DNA of 64,000 bases from Tyto alba (GCF_018691265.1 NW_024881301.1:10367752-10431751), one strand, 5' to 3'. Counted from the first letter of the stretch, positions 38,657 to 52,950 are shown. Translations and numbers: made by a program. Notes: generated by a model from the letters alone, not told the origin.

Positions 38657-38725
38657 TGTCCTGATTTTGGCTGGGATAGAGTAAATTTTTATTCTTAGTA
38701 GCAGGACATTGGTGTTGGTTCCTGA
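38657..38725 (+). mobile_element. Fragment of an avian ERV LTR (5' end)
   Basis: tgtcctgattttggctggga followed by tagagtaaatttttattctt and agtagcagg matches the first bases of a well-known avian LTR family that opens with a tgtcctggttt.agctggg box and a tagagttaattttctt box. The TG at 38657 could be the original LTR terminus. Similarity fades after about 70 bases and no downstream promoter, poly(A) or CA terminus can be found. This is a truncated or largely decayed LTR, not a provirus. Confidence 0.65.
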
Positions 38726-41484
38726 ACTAAAGTTGATGGCAAGAAACAGGAGTAGAAAGGTTGTATGGAGATATTCTTAATACACAGCAGAGGGGAATTC
38801 CAGCCTGCCCCTTCCTCCACAGCATTTTTAAGGCTGCTCTGGGAGCTTCCAAAGACTCATGGTAGTGGGATTAGTAGTACCTTGACATATGGTTACACAA
38901 CAGGTATGTATAGGAGTTAACACTGTTTCTAGGTGAAGTAGAGGATTCAGTATTAAATCAACTGCATTCTATCTCAGGAATTAATATAGATGATAGCTAT
39001 GTAGGAAGTAGCCATTTCCTGAGCAGCTAATTAGAATACTCCTCAGAATAAACAAGGATAACAACTAGTCATTATTGTAATTATTCATTGCTGTGCCATT
39101 CACTTTGCCTTCTCAGTGTACATTAATGTACTTTAGAGAAGGCAAGCACAGCTGAACAAACATCATATTGCATCTGAAATTACTGAAGCATGAAAAATGA
39201 AGACAGTATATTGATGGTTCTGGGATAGCAATATGAAGTCATTACTGAAAGACAACAAACTAGACACTGTCATATGTCAGAGTCTAAGTCCTCCTTCAGA
39301 AAGACATGCATACTGTATTTGCAAACTGCAGTTATATGTCCATATAATAAATGCATCAGCCACATAAATTCAAACATCTGGTCCATGTGCAAATAGGTGA
39401 ATGCCCAGCAACTGCTTACATATATACTCTAGCCAAAACAGAGGTATATGTGTTTTAACTGTTTTAAGCATTCACAGTTGCACTGCTTAATTTGCATTGC
39501 ATATTCAGATGTGCAAGTTTTATTAACAAATTAGACGTAAAAGCTATCTCTGTGTTTTGAGTTCTAGAATTCAGCAACTCAGTGGTGTGGGAAAACCCAT
39601 TCACTGCACTAGTCCAGGAATAGATTTTTGGAGAATCTGAGTGACCAGGTATTTTTACCACAGTCATCTATTGCTTTCTATCACAAATTTTTACTTTCTG
39701 TGTATGCAAGTTCAACATTACAAATTAAACACTTCTTACTATTGTAATATTGAAGATTTTACAGCCACTCCTGTTATAAGTGTAAGCATATACTGCACTA
39801 CCTTAAAAACTGGCTGTTGATAGATGTTAACTTCAAATCTCAATTACTCTAGTACTTGAACAAAGCATTATAGGCAAAAATGCACCTGCATTATAGGATG
39901 CAAAATGTGATATGATTCTACATAAACATTACAGAATAAGGAAGAAAAGAAACAGAAACATTTTTATGATAAAGAAAATGTCATAATAAATATTTCTCAC
40001 AAGTCTTTTATCACTTCTCCTTTGACAATGTAACTGCCAAGCAGTTGCATAACATCAGCAGACCCATATAAAACAAACATGTCATATCAACAAATGACAG
40101 CCACCCACCAGCAAACACTATGATAGATCAGAAATAATACAAGAGTAGGATGAATCCCTGTGGCATTCCCAAATTAAAATCACAAAATATTGACTGGGAG
40201 CAATTTGGAACAACCACTTGGCCTTATTACATTAAGATTTAAAAATCTTATCATAACTGATCTGAATCAGTGCAATATATGTTTTACATGTGTAGCCATA
40301 TTGCATAAATAAACTTGAAAAGAGATATAGTAATTCTTAATGGGAATTTTTGTGGCATTGGGTAAAACGGCAGTAAAACAGTAAACACATTTGAAAACAC
40401 CCTTCCCCCCTTTCTTATTTGAAAAGATTTTAATTATCTTCTTATTTTCTTATGACAATTCACTAATACGTCATGACAGAGTATACATTTAACATCAGAC
40501 AAAAGATAACACAGTATGAGCTCAATGTGACTTCAGTTTCTAAAATTTCTTAGTCATCTAGAAATGTCTCTTGTAATTTAATTAACTGAAACCTCTTAAA
40601 CATACTTGTACCAAAGCCTGCATATGAAATTTGATCCAAATAATAATGAAAAGGAAAGGAGGACAAAGGAAATAATGTATTCCACTTAAAACTATTAAAC
40701 AATATTTGTTGATCTTTAATCATAGAACTAAAAAGTAAAGGACTATCTTTTACTCTAGGAACTGAAGTCCTAATTTGACCTGTCTTGAAAGCTCCATTAG
40801 TCTCTTGGGTCCCATGCAGGAGGTGGACCCAATATCTCTTTACCTGCACAAGATGCTGGCTGAAGAGTGACAATATTTGACAACTTTACTTCCTCTCTGA
40901 ACAAGGCATACATTTGCCTTTAACCATATCAATGGCCATACCAATCTGAGATGTAAGAAGTGGACAGAAAAGTGGTCTGGGAATGTTTTTATTCTTGTAT
41001 GGAGTGGAAGGCCACTCCGTTAAGCCCCTTACAGACCATGAAACACATTTCCAACAAACATACCAGCTATAAGATTAGGGGGGCAGCCCCCACTACTAGT
41101 AGTGACTATTTCTCACAAGGCGTTCAGGGCATAAGAGAACAAATTTCTGACAGCTGGAAACTGGGTGGACAAAACAGTGCTCAGCTTCACCCCCATCCGA
41201 CACTTTCACAGCCTGGGAGGAGGAGAAAGGGACAGAGGGCAGAAAAGAGGCTTGCTGGCTCTCGCTGGCCAGGCCAAAGCAGGTGACAATCCCAACAATG
41301 CTGTATCTCAAAAGCAGTGTGCCCTATCATTTCACTTCACAGAGACATGCTGCTTTTAAACTGGAAATACATGAAAGCCTTCTCAAGAAGGAGGCAGTTG
41401 GTTAAGCTGTTGGTTAATATCTGTAATTTTTCTGAAGTTTTTATTTAGTTACTTAAAATAAACTCCTTCGCATAACCTGCCCAG
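38726..41484. other. Unique AT-rich non-coding sequence
   Basis: No gene was found. A small perfect inverted repeat (taagattt/aaatctta) lies near 40234-40251. A moderately GC-richer patch begins around 40960 and leads into the candidate islet at 41485. Confidence 0.55.
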
Positions 41485-41666
41485 GGTGCTCTATCAGTGA
41501 GGAACGAATATGCCGTCGGGTTTTCTCTGCCAATCATGAAATTGCTCCATTAAATTCCCGTGCTGATGTGAAAGGAAGAGCCTGCTCCCAAGTCTCTGAG
41601 AGTGGGTTCTCTGCTCCCTCCTTACTGTCACAAGCCTTTAAGCTGACACAGGTTTTCCCTTTGGAG
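41485..41666 (+). other. Weak candidate exon / CpG-retaining islet
   Basis: A stop-free frame of about 82 codons spans the region. Within it, an acceptor-like cataacctgcccag ends at 41484 and a donor-like ttggag|gtgaaag follows 41666, defining a 182-bp exon (two bases plus 60 codons). The peptide starts CSISEERICRRVFSANHE; no family is recognised. The islet is more GC- and CpG-rich (aacgaat, gccgtcggg, cccgtgc) than its surroundings. No flanking exons were found. A conserved non-coding element or chance open frame is as likely. Confidence 0.18.
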
Positions 41667-44600
41667 GTGAAAGCATTCCTGCACCATGGGATAGGCTACT
41701 GAGCTCGCCTGGGGTGCTTCAAGGAGCTGACAGAAAGAGCTAAGCTTATCAACTGGTTGTTTCCCCTTTCCCACTAAATGTGCTGTGAATTCACACATCA
41801 AACTCTGTCTGAAAAGCAGGGAATGTGCAAATCTGCAAAGCTACACAGGAAAGAGACCCAAACCCTAGAGAGCAACCTACAGACAGCTACAAAATGCATT
41901 TTTAACAATACAACAGCTCACAACCTTATGTCAAGTCTTCCCATTAGCAATCCAGTGAACAGTAATTACAGCCATTCCACTTAATCAAATTTAATATCTA
42001 ATTCAATATATTCTCAGTTTAGACATTTTTAAGTGCAGAAGCTAGAGACATTTTGTGTGTGGGTGTGCCTTTTGACACTGACACTTCTGCTTCATCTCTG
42101 CAAAACAGCATACTGTAGCCTGTACTGGTTTTCATCCTTTTCTATCTCCCAATGACTGTTTCTATCCCATCAACCATATTTCAAGATGAGCCATTGCATC
42201 TTCTGCCTGAATCAACGTTAATTTATGTCTCTTCTTTTGCTAGGCACTGCCAACTCCAAAACGGAGTATTCAGAAGCATCTTTTATACATTTAGCTATTT
42301 ATGTTGATTGCAACATGGCCAAACCATCTCATGTGTATTGTATTTATCACTGCACATTGCTAAACTAATAGAATTTCATTGTTTTCTTTTTCATTGGGAT
42401 TAAACTTTGATGTTAAATGCTGTTTTTCGAGATATATGCCATGAATACGCATCTTCAAAGCATTGAAATAATTTTTAGGGTTTTGAAACAAAATAACAAA
42501 TTCTGCAAATATTCTCATTATACTTGTTTTATGCTCCCATTTTTGTTTCTGGTGAGCAATAGAGCATCTTTGTCTTTTGTTTGGTCATCAAATCCTGTAT
42601 GCTGGTGAAGAAATCAGGTACTACTTCTCAAGTATGTTAGTATTCTTATCATAGAATTAAAAGGTGTGCAATGATCTTGGTATAAACTGTGCGAAAACCT
42701 AGTTGCTTATTTTATTTTTTCTTATTTGTAGACTTGTGTAATATAAGCTATGGAACTGGGACTGCAAAAATATTCTGAATTTCTGATAAAAAATATAACA
42801 AATGGTCACAAGAAAAAACGGAGCTGCCACTTGCTGGAAGCTCTGTAACCGATATATTGAATGAAGAAACTATTGAAAACAGTCAGGATTTGTTCAGCCT
42901 TTAATTCCCCACAGGACATAGTTCTGAGGAATAACTGTAGCTCGGCTACAGGTTTTTTTCCTTACAATGGAACTAGAGGCTGGTCATCTCCAAGCCAGAT
43001 ATATCTTTTAATCCAAATTAGATGACTGATGCTGATTCACACCCTCCCCACTAGGGATAGGTATATTTACACAAGGAAGTTTTTTCATCCCTTTCTATAA
43101 CACTTTTTATCCTGTTCTCCTTTCTGTCACACCGTGCCACCACATTCTCCGACCTTTTCATTCAAAACAACCACTTTGAATGTCTATGCTTTCTGCATTG
43201 TCCACCTCAAAAAGTAACTTGAAAATGTTTTTTTTTTTCCTTTGCTTACTGGAACAAATGAACAGTAATCTATCAATAGCTCATTTTTGATACACTGCAG
43301 AATTATTGCTTTGTTGGCAATATTTCCTACAATGGAAAGGGCCAGCACATGACATCTTAGCATTTATAAAACCCTACTCCAATGATTTTCTTCTAGGCAG
43401 AATTAAAATGGCAAGTACAGTAAATAAAAAATGAAAGGTAAAGTGAAATCTACTTCTAGGCTGACATCTCTAACCAGGACATTTAAAAATGCAGTGGAAT
43501 GGAGTGAAAATCAATCAACCTTAAGAGTAGAAAAGTTTATTTGAGAATACAAATGTAGAAAGACTCCTGCAGAAAAATAAGATGGTAGCTCACAAAAACA
43601 TAAAAAGGTTATAGCTGGAAAATCAGGAGGGGAAACTTTTCTACAGGGGCATCATGGTGTATTCCAAAGCACGCTATTATGCCAGGTACAAAGAAACTGC
43701 TCTAGTTCTTCACAGTAAGCCAAAACCAGGTTTAAATCAATTTACCATAAATGTTGACAGCTGCTAAAAATGCATCTTCAGAGTTTGTTTTGCTCATAGA
43801 TACTTTCCAACTCTGCCTAACTACAGTGATTCTTTATAATGATAAGATCAGTTATGTATATTGGATAAGAATTATAAAAAATAATGTACCTTTTCTCCCA
43901 TGATTTCAAATTTAGATGCATAGAACATACCAGAGAGCCATTTTGTTTATCAGAATATGACACTGGATCAATACATGGTTGCCAACTGTTTAAACCAGAA
44001 AACGGCCATCTGAGACTACTTATTCTGAATGCTACTAGACTTTCTCATAAAACTTGTTTATATCTTTTGTGTAGTAAGCTATATGTGATTTGTACTTTTT
44101 AATTATTGCAATTTCCTTCTCTTAAATGAACTTCTTTATTTCATTCATAGTTTTAATACTACCAGTGATCATGAAATGCCAGTTCAATAAACAAACTGTA
44201 TACTTTTAGTATCATAAATCTCCCAGGACCTAGTTTTGATGGCATGGTATCCTATTAAAATATTTATCATGCTGAATTCTGTTATTTCAATAAAAATGTT
44301 TTGTAGCTTCTAGTCAAATAGCATAGCATCTTGCTTATCAGAAATGTGACATCAGTTAATAAGCTTTGTTCAGCTCAGAGTCAGAGTTTTGTTTTAAGCC
44401 TCTAAAATTACCAAAATATTGTACTATCTTATCTGGTTAAATTTAAAAACAGTAACTCATAAGTGTGAACTCTAAGATCTTTCTGATATTCTGTATAGTT
44501 ATGCTGGGCAGTACAAGGCTCTAATACAACACAGAGCTGATTACAGATATTATTACCTAAGATCATCTTTTGTAAAACTGAAATGGAAGATCCTTCTGAT

Positions 44601-46374
44601 TTGCTAGGCAGTTCATTCACTGCATCCAGATATTTATCAAACCACTGTCTGTAAGTCAGTGAAAAAACAGTGTATTCTGAGAACACTTTTTGACCTATGG
44701 TTTGTATCAACTGCTGTTATAAACACATTTATAAAATCCAGGGCAGAAGCCTACTTACTACCTTACAATCAAGAAAATCGCTATTAAAAATGTATGGGGA
44801 GAAAAGGAAACATAGCTTTCTGCATGAAATCCACTTCTGCTTCAGTCACTTGATATTTGTTTGTTCTCCGTATGCTGTACAAAGTTACTGAAGCACACAG
44901 AAATGACACGTTGCCCTTGGGTGCAATGGAATGACAGATTAAATGAGTAAATGGAAAACTTGGAGCTTCCTCCAAAGGGAAAAAATAAGCTACTTAAATA
45001 CTTTCAAAGCCTTTTCAAGTGTCAGCTTTTTTTTTTTTCAAATGAAGAAAGTAATTATTTAGTGAACCAGCTTGAGTGTCTTAAAAAAGTAGGGAGCATG
45101 AAAGAAATGGATGGGACATGGAACTTGATTAGTTCACCCACAGCTGTGGCTGCCTTCATAAACACCTGATTTTAACCTAAACCTACATAAATCTCTAGCT
45201 TGTGTGAGTAAAGACAAGTTGCATCACCAGCTGAGGCATCAGAGTGCTTCCTTCTGTTGCACCACAGATGAAACCACTAACTGTGCTTCACCTCCAGAAA
45301 CTAAATATTTTATAATATATTTTGACCCTTCACTGTAACTAAAGGGACCCTTATAAAGCACAGTAAAAGAAGAATAAAATTTCATTTAAATCATACTGCA
45401 GGGTCATATGAATTTCTGTAGGAATTTAAGACAAATTGCAATAGCTCAATACAAATACAGGGTTTTGTTGCAATCAGAAACCTATCTAATATTCACTAGT
45501 AATGGCACAGAGCAGAGACTTAACCTTTTATCCCTGAATTAAAGAACCTCCTTTGAGCAATTTTAATATTTCACAAGGGATACTTTACACTATCTCAGTG
45601 CTTCCCAGTTTCAATTATGTATTTTTTTTCTGTTTTCTCTTAGGTTACATTTTATAGATATTTGTTACTGAAGAGGAATATTTTGTTCTCTTTTCAATTT
45701 ATATATTACATGCCTTTCATCAAAACAAATAACAAATTTAAATCCTTACCTCTGAGAATACAGTGACAAATTTAGGATGGATCAGAAATATTAATTTATT
45801 GAGCACATTGATCAAATGAACAAATTAAAGAAATAGGTAAGCACCACTTGGATTGTATTCTGATTTCATTTTGAAAGGGAAGCAGATGATAATATCAAGG
45901 TCAACAAGACGCCTGCAAGAACTCACTTTTTTCCTAAAAGAATGTATATATATGTCTTTTTTTATAGCAGAAGAAAATTAAGAAGTGGCCTCATTTAGTT
46001 GCCAGAAATTTTTTAGGGAATAGAAAGCATAGGTGTTGTAGCACTGTGAGCCAAATGTGAAAAAAGCAACTTAAACTAAAGACAGAGGAGAATAGCAGAA
46101 AGAAATCCTGAGACACTTCTTCACAGAATTATGTTCTACAGTTAAAGAAAACTGGAGCTTCAGCAGAAATATTAACATGAAACAACACTCCCAGGACACT
46201 TATGAGATAATGATAACAGCTTAGTCTTCCCAGACAAAAGAAAGAAGGAGCTGTGAGGATATTTGAGTATATTAGGATATACTTTTAATTCACATGCATT
46301 GAAAAATGCTGACGTGTTAAGGACAACATATAGCTAACCACAGACTTTCCTGAAGTGTACGGGTTTGAACTCTG
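41667..46374. other. Unique AT-rich non-coding sequence
   Basis: No gene or interspersed repeat was recognised. A 93-codon minus frame at 44429-44710 has no identifiable domain. Confidence 0.58.
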
Positions 46375-46708
46375 TTATGAAGAACAGCTGAGAGAGTTTG
46401 GGTTATTCATCAGGGTGTGTAGTGACTGGACAAGGGGCAACGGTTTTGCACTGAAAGAGGGTAGATTTAGGTTGGACACAAGGAAGAGATATATTGAAGA
46501 AATTTTTCATGATGAGAGTGGTAAGACCATGGAACACTTTTCCCAGAGAACGTGTGGATGCCCCATATCTGGAAGTGTTCAAGGTCAGGTTGGGCAGGGC
46601 TTTGATCTGGTGAAAGATGTCCCTGCCCATGGAGGGGGTGTTGGACCAGATGATCTTTAAAGGTCCCTTTCAACTCAAACAGTTCTAGGAGTTTATGATT
46701 CTACAATA
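46375..46708 (+). mobile_element. CR1 LINE fragment with internal deletion (plus)
   Basis: From left to right the element shows tatgaagaacagctgagaga, tgcactgaaagagggtagat, aggttggacacaaggaagag, the end of ORF2 (ggaagtgttcaaggtcaggt), the 3' UTR box gatgatctttaaaggtccct and a remnant tail tttatgattctac. Compared with the related copy at 53257-53776, about 85-90 bases are missing at the junction near 46404/46405 (gggtt|attcatcaggg), corresponding to 53404-53490 of that copy. It is 5'-truncated and inactive. Confidence 0.93.
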
Positions 46709-47909
46709 GTTCTTGTACCTTGAGACACTGAAGGTTTGGTATGGAGCTGCAGATGTGAAGTCCACAGATGTTGATTGCTGAGGTACCAACACAACTACTA
46801 GGTTCCTGGGGGCTGATGTGTTTTTTGGGGTGTGGTGATGATACAGGCTACATTGTTAAACTGCTTGCAGATTGGACGTAATGGAGTTCTATCAAATCTG
46901 AAACAGTATAAAAAGGATCAATGGATAATGATTGATTACTGTATTTTCTGAATAATAAGGGGCATCAGATTAGAGTAGCTGGTAACAGATACAAAACTGA
47001 AGTACTCTTGCACAACATTGAAGATACTGAAAGCCCATACTGCTTCAATAGGTAACTAGGCACATCTGCAGAAGACAGATCCATCATACACTAGTCAACA
47101 CAAATATGAAACTTTGGGCTCACCAAGTGCCTAATCTTTAAACTATTAGAGGCAGTGAGAAGATTTTGGAACAGTTTCTCTCACTGTATGCTTTGCCCTA
47201 GTCCTATATTCTTCCTGTCATAGCTGCTCATCCTCATGGTTGAAGACAGGATATGGTATATGTGGCTAAATGGACTTTTAACATGGTAAGATACAGTTGT
47301 TGTTATATTCTTAACAATGTCAAGCCACAGTTCCATGAGACTGGACTGTTCAGTGTCAAACCCAGCTTAAAATTTTCCCCACTGTACTCACTCTATTCCT
47401 CTCAGGCTGTATCACAGTGAAGTCAATTTTTTGGTGCAATGAAACAACTGGGTCTGCATGATGAAGCAGGCAGAAATTCCTTTAGCTACTGCATTATAGA
47501 AGACCTTATGTTATGAAACCATGCCTTCAGAATTCACCAGCAACCAAAAGCCAAGGGTCAGGCAGCAGGAAACTAGAGAAGTGTGAATATGTGTTCTTGT
47601 ACAGAGGTTAAAAGATAAACCCATGGTATACAGGACAGGCTGAAAAGGCAGTGATAGCATTTCAGGCAAGGAAATTGCCTGCTGTTTGTTCTTCTTGAAT
47701 TCAGAAAAGTATGCCTTCTGTATCCTCTTTGTTAATAAATAGAAGATCATTAAAGAGATAGTTGACTCTCATAATTCATTTCACCTTCAAGCAGAAGCAG
47801 CTTGGCAAAAGTCCAAATATTGGCCTGAGTAAGTTTGTCATGAGGCAGCAGAACTTTCCAGAACATGAACAATGATTCAGCTATGGTATTCCATTAGAAG
47901 CAAGTCATC

Positions 47910-47926
47910 AAAAAAAAAAAAAAAAA
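47910..47926 (+). repeat. Poly-A tract (17 nt)
   Basis: Uninterrupted A run in unique sequence. Confidence 0.92.
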
Positions 47927-48913
47927 GTTTATAACCATACAATGATGCAAGTAAATAAAAGTAAGTAAATAATCAGCATATTTTTAATTTTCTGTTTTCC
48001 CTCCTTATTTTTAGATCTGCAGTTTTCAGTGCTACAAATCTTTCTTGGGAGAGTACAATCCTTCATATAGTAAATAGCCTGTTGACAAGAAGGTTATTTT
48101 TCTTAGTGTTCTTTCCTAGACCTCCTTGGAGTTGTCTATTGACTGTGAGCATCCAAGGATCATAGGTTTAAAAAGTACTGGAAAACAAAAAACTGGTTGA
48201 CTGACTTCCATCAGGCAGCAAATTATCAGGGAGAGAAAACCAACTAATACTACCCGGTTTATCTCAATTTATTTTGCTAAGATTTGATTCTGTCACTTTT
48301 CATATTTGTTGTTCAACTGATGATGGAAAAGCCCACAGGCAAAGCAAAAGGCACAATTCTGGCAGCCTTGTTTTATCACAATTATCTAATAAAATCTTTG
48401 CTCATTCATTCATTTTTTTCATCTTATAATGAAGACACGGCTAAAATAGTACACCAGGAAGCTCCCTCATCCTACCTGCTATAAAAAAGCAAACCAAGAT
48501 CACTGGTTTGAACTTTGAGTGTGTCGTACTGAAAACTACAGTACAGTGAGGACAATGTAAGATTTCTGGTTCTTTATGTAAGATTGAGTAAGTAGTCTAT
48601 AAATTATCTATTTTTAGAAGAGTTTCTAGCAAAGATTTCAAGCTTCAAAAAGTTGATAATTTTGGTTTGAAATGCAAAACATATCCTGCATATAAATACA
48701 ATTTGGGCACATAAGAATACCCTTAAAAGCAATAAACTCATGCATTTACATCCATAATAGAAGTATATTACACTCATGAGCTTATATATTTTTACAAGCT
48801 TTCTGGAAGAGACTTGCAGATTCAGAATCATTACACAGGTGAAAAATTAAGAATGCTTCCCACCTCCAAATATCAGACCCTAAGTGAGACACTAAACTCT
48901 GCATTTCAAAATG

Positions 48914-48929
48914 AAAAAAAAAAAAAAAA
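48914..48929 (+). repeat. Poly-A tract (16 nt)
   Basis: Uninterrupted A run followed by a mixed A/C stretch. Confidence 0.92.
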
Positions 48930-51321
48930 CCAAAACAATAAACACTGTGGGAGGATTATGATTCACTATTTGAAAAGAATAAAAACCATATTAGCTACTG
49001 CAAGGAAAAAAATGAAGAATGCAAGATAATGGCTTGTCTTTGACAATCTTTGTAGTATGTTCCGAGCTTGCTAAAAATGCACAACTGCATAGATATATCT
49101 GTTCAGCCTGAAAACAACACTAACACAGGTAACAGATTTTCCTCCCATTCACCTTGTGGGACAAGGTACAATTCACCTGAAGAATGAGGTCAAACTGACT
49201 GTTGAAGAAACTTTTTGCATCAATAAGAACAAAAACATTTTGCTTTGAGGTTCCCATAGATCAGAATACATAACAGACACATGCATTCTAGGATGTAAAT
49301 TTCTGGCAAAAGCTTAATTCTAATATCACAGAGGATGTTCACAGTGAATATATGGATCTCCAAATTCTGATTTACATTAGGTAACTGGAGAGGCTTTACC
49401 AGATGAAAATTTAATTTTATGTTTTTTGGTAGAATCTGGTAGTGTCTCTTTACTGTAATGATTAATTTGTGTATCGTTGTAGCTTTCAATACCTACCACT
49501 GTCTTAAAAATCCTTAAACTTGTCAACATAAAGCATTTCATATTTATTTCTTATATGTGGTATCTTAAAGAGATAAGAAAGGAAAACGAGGGCTAGCATA
49601 AAGAGTAAAGAAATTAAAGATATGCATCAACGTGGTGATATGGGGTATACATTCAAGGAAAAGTGACTAAAAATACTAGATCCATCCCCCCAAAATTGGT
49701 AACTAAAATACGATAACAGCATAAAAGAAGATGTAAAAAAGTTTAATAACATGGGAGGGATGAAGTGCAGGCCATCATCAGATCATATTCTTATGGTTCC
49801 TTTATTTTTCTAAACTAAAGTTGTCTACACCTTCATGTTCACAGAGCTTGATGGAATGAAATCCAGTTCAGTTTCATAATGAGAACCAGGGGAACTAAAG
49901 AGATGAGTTCTTTATTAAAACTTACAGCTACAGACAGGACCTCTGTCACACCACCTGCACTGCTGATCAGTAGAAATGTAGCCTGGGCCAAAGAAAAATG
50001 ACTCCAGAAACGTTTACAATGCAGTGTGTAACAGAAAAATCTTGCAGAGATCCTTCAGAGGAAAATGCTTCCACTAATTTGAGGGAAGTCAAATTTTTCC
50101 CCTGTGTAGTCTGGATCCAGGGTTCAACAACAAGAGCTGGCATGAATGGAAAAAAACAAAAATACCCCCTAAACTCCCTCACAAGCAGTAGAAACAGGAT
50201 ACTATCAAAATACATGTTCTTTTGTCACACTATATACTTTCAGGACAAGTAATGGTTCTGTATCATAGACACAAGTAGCTACATTTGATACCAGGACAGC
50301 AGATGTGCTTTCCAGTAAGCTTTATGGTCAGTGGAGGCTTTGGGTCTGAGCAGGCTTTCTTTCTGCCTTGTGCACTCCCACTTTTCAGGTGGAGACCACA
50401 ACCCTCATTTTCATCAGGACACCACATCAGTGCTCTACAAGAGCACTTAGGAGAGCTCTTATGGGTCAATTTCCTGTCAGTCAACCTCCAAGTGTTTCAC
50501 TTCCATGTTATTTGTTGAGGAAAGGCAAGCTGACTTGCCCAGAGATCATTCAGACCAGCAAGAGCAGAGCACATAACAGGACAGTCTGAGGTGCTCCCTC
50601 TCCAAAAGAGGTGAGCTTCAGCCCCATGCAATACTAGTTTTCAGGTGGGTCAGACACACCAGGACAGAATATGTACCTGCAGGTATGGGTGGAGGCAGAC
50701 AGAGGCCAGCCACCACAAAACGAGATCTGTGTAGATCTGCTAACAAGGTCCTGATTTTCAGATAGGAAGGAAGATGGGTGGTAGGATATATCCCCTGAGT
50801 CCAGCCTGGCACCAGCAGGGCTCCTCGTACAAGCTTGGAGGTCCAAGTGTAATGATCCCTGCACCATTCACCTAAAATTTACTAGAATTTATTTTATGAC
50901 ACAGTGGTCTCTATTTTTTATTATTTAGGGGTAGAAAGGGAGTATGTAGGTAGAAAGCAGAAGCAGTAATAGTAAAATGTTAGCCATCAGAGTAGTTTTA
51001 CATTTTCACAGAATTTGTAATTTGTCAAAAATTGTTGTCTTTCATTCCAAAACAAATGAAAATTAACTCAAAGAGGTTTTCAGTTTTGTGTTTTGAACCC
51101 AAAACACTCTAACCAATATTTTTTTTTTTTCCCTCTATCATTTCTGACAGCTGTACGGGGTAAGCATCTCAAGAGCAAGCACAAAACCACTCCTAGTATT
51201 TAAAAGGTTTTGGTGAGTATTTGTCAAAGTGTTTCTCATTGCAGTTTAAATTTATGTCATTAGTATCAAGTCAACAATACAACTGCATAGACAGGGAAGG
51301 CAATGGTAACTGTATTATCCA

Positions 51322-51339
51322 TTTTTTTTTTTTTTTTTT
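51322..51339 (+). repeat. Poly-T tract (18 nt)
   Basis: Uninterrupted T run. A shorter one (12 nt) lies about 200 bases upstream at 51119-51130. Confidence 0.92.
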
Positions 51340-52950
51340 GGTGCAATGCAACACTTAAATCCTATTATATTAAAGAAAAGGCAGTGTAAAGGGAGATGAA
51401 ATTAAACCTGTAAAGATAAGATGGCCTTTTTTCATAAATTATAACCTCACAAGAAACATCTAACTCAGGCTCCAATGGATAGGTACTGAATAGCTTTCAC
51501 TACCTTTCCCTAAGACAGCCAGCCTTATAAAAAACAGACTGCAGTTAAGAGATTCTGCCAAAAAGTTTCTTCTGAAGTTTGCACAGCCTTCAATCTTGAT
51601 ACACAACAATTAAAGGTTTCTCAAAAAATCTTTGTGTGAGAATGACTACCGAATTGGATCCCTCTAGCACTTTTCCAAAATTCTGCATCTAAAGCCATAC
51701 ACCAGAGCAGAGAGGAGTCAGTGATTGCTTGCATATATGAGTTTTTTTCCCCCAAATTTTAGCAGAAGCTGTCTATAGACTGCTCAGGGGAACTAAACTC
51801 ATCTGACTCCCTGCCTTTCTGTATCTTCACTGGACCTACACAGCCTCAACTCCCTAGTCAAAGCCCCACTCCTGAGGCTTAAATCAAATGAATAGTCGAA
51901 GGATCTATGCTATCTGAACAAGAGTGTACCTGAAATTAGTGAATGTTTATACAGCAGGAAACAGTGAAGTATAACAGCACTAAAAGGGACAGAAAGTGCA
52001 GAAATTATTCTGTAAAAATGCTCAACATTAAGTATGTAGGATTCTTAGAGCACCATTCACATCCTTCTTCATACTGCCAAAACTCAGCCTGGACTGACTG
52101 AACAAGAAGCTCCAGGAAAATGAAATACAACATGGGCAAATATTGACATTACTAACAAGTAAGTTCAGTTATTTCTGGATCCAAGTATGATAAGGCACAG
52201 GAGAAAAGAGTATATAGCTGCCCTTAAAAACTACAGATTTAATAAGAGCACAAGACAATGTAATACAGGAAAAAATAGGACAGTCTTTTAATACAGGTTT
52301 AGTGAGTATACAGTGCTTTGCTATCAGTTATAACCTAGCAACCACCTAAGTTTTATGTGATAGAAGTTATAGATCTATTTTATGATAGAGGTAACTTTTG
52401 AGAAGGGGTGTGAAGAAGGATAAGGTGCTTGGATGAAACATAGCACTCCAAACGTCATATAGATACATCAACTAACAGCAACTCTTGTAAACTGCAGTAT
52501 AAAACACAGTGTAAGATAATAGAAGAAACCCCTTAAATCAGTATAAATGAACTTTTACTGAAGCATGCATGAAGTGCACAGAGAAGTTGACCATGCTTGA
52601 CTTCAGTTATGGGAGCAGCAAATAAGATGACCAGAAAAAACCTAAAGAGTCAACATCAGACATGAGACAAAATTGCCATGTGCTGATGGAAGAAAATGAA
52701 TCTGACAGATGAAAACCAAAAGATTTGTTTGCCTTTTAAAAATTTTGTATTAGTAACTGATATATTTTGGACCCATATAGATTAAGAGGATTTGAAATAT
52801 ATAATACCTGTTTGCATTTTACAGATAAAGAAAATTTTATGTTAATAAAGATAGAAGGGTTCTGATCTGAGACTTTGCTCCCTCTACACTGTTAATGTAG
52901 ATTCCTTCTCGTGTATGGGAGGAATTATTTTCCAGAACACAGTTTCCAGA

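Larger units (their letters stand above)
46709..52950. other. Unique AT-rich non-coding sequence
   Basis: No gene was found. It contains homopolymers at 47910-47926, 48914-48929, 51119-51130 and 51322-51339. A GC-richer patch around 50290-50830 was inspected; its frames are short and unrecognised. Confidence 0.58.

Noticed and set aside
44429..44710. 93-codon minus frame with balanced amino-acid composition
   Set aside because: No domain recognised and no supporting splice sites that could be argued for. Similar frames are expected by chance.
46355..46660. 101-codon plus frame
   Set aside because: CR1 sequence with an internal deletion; no host gene.
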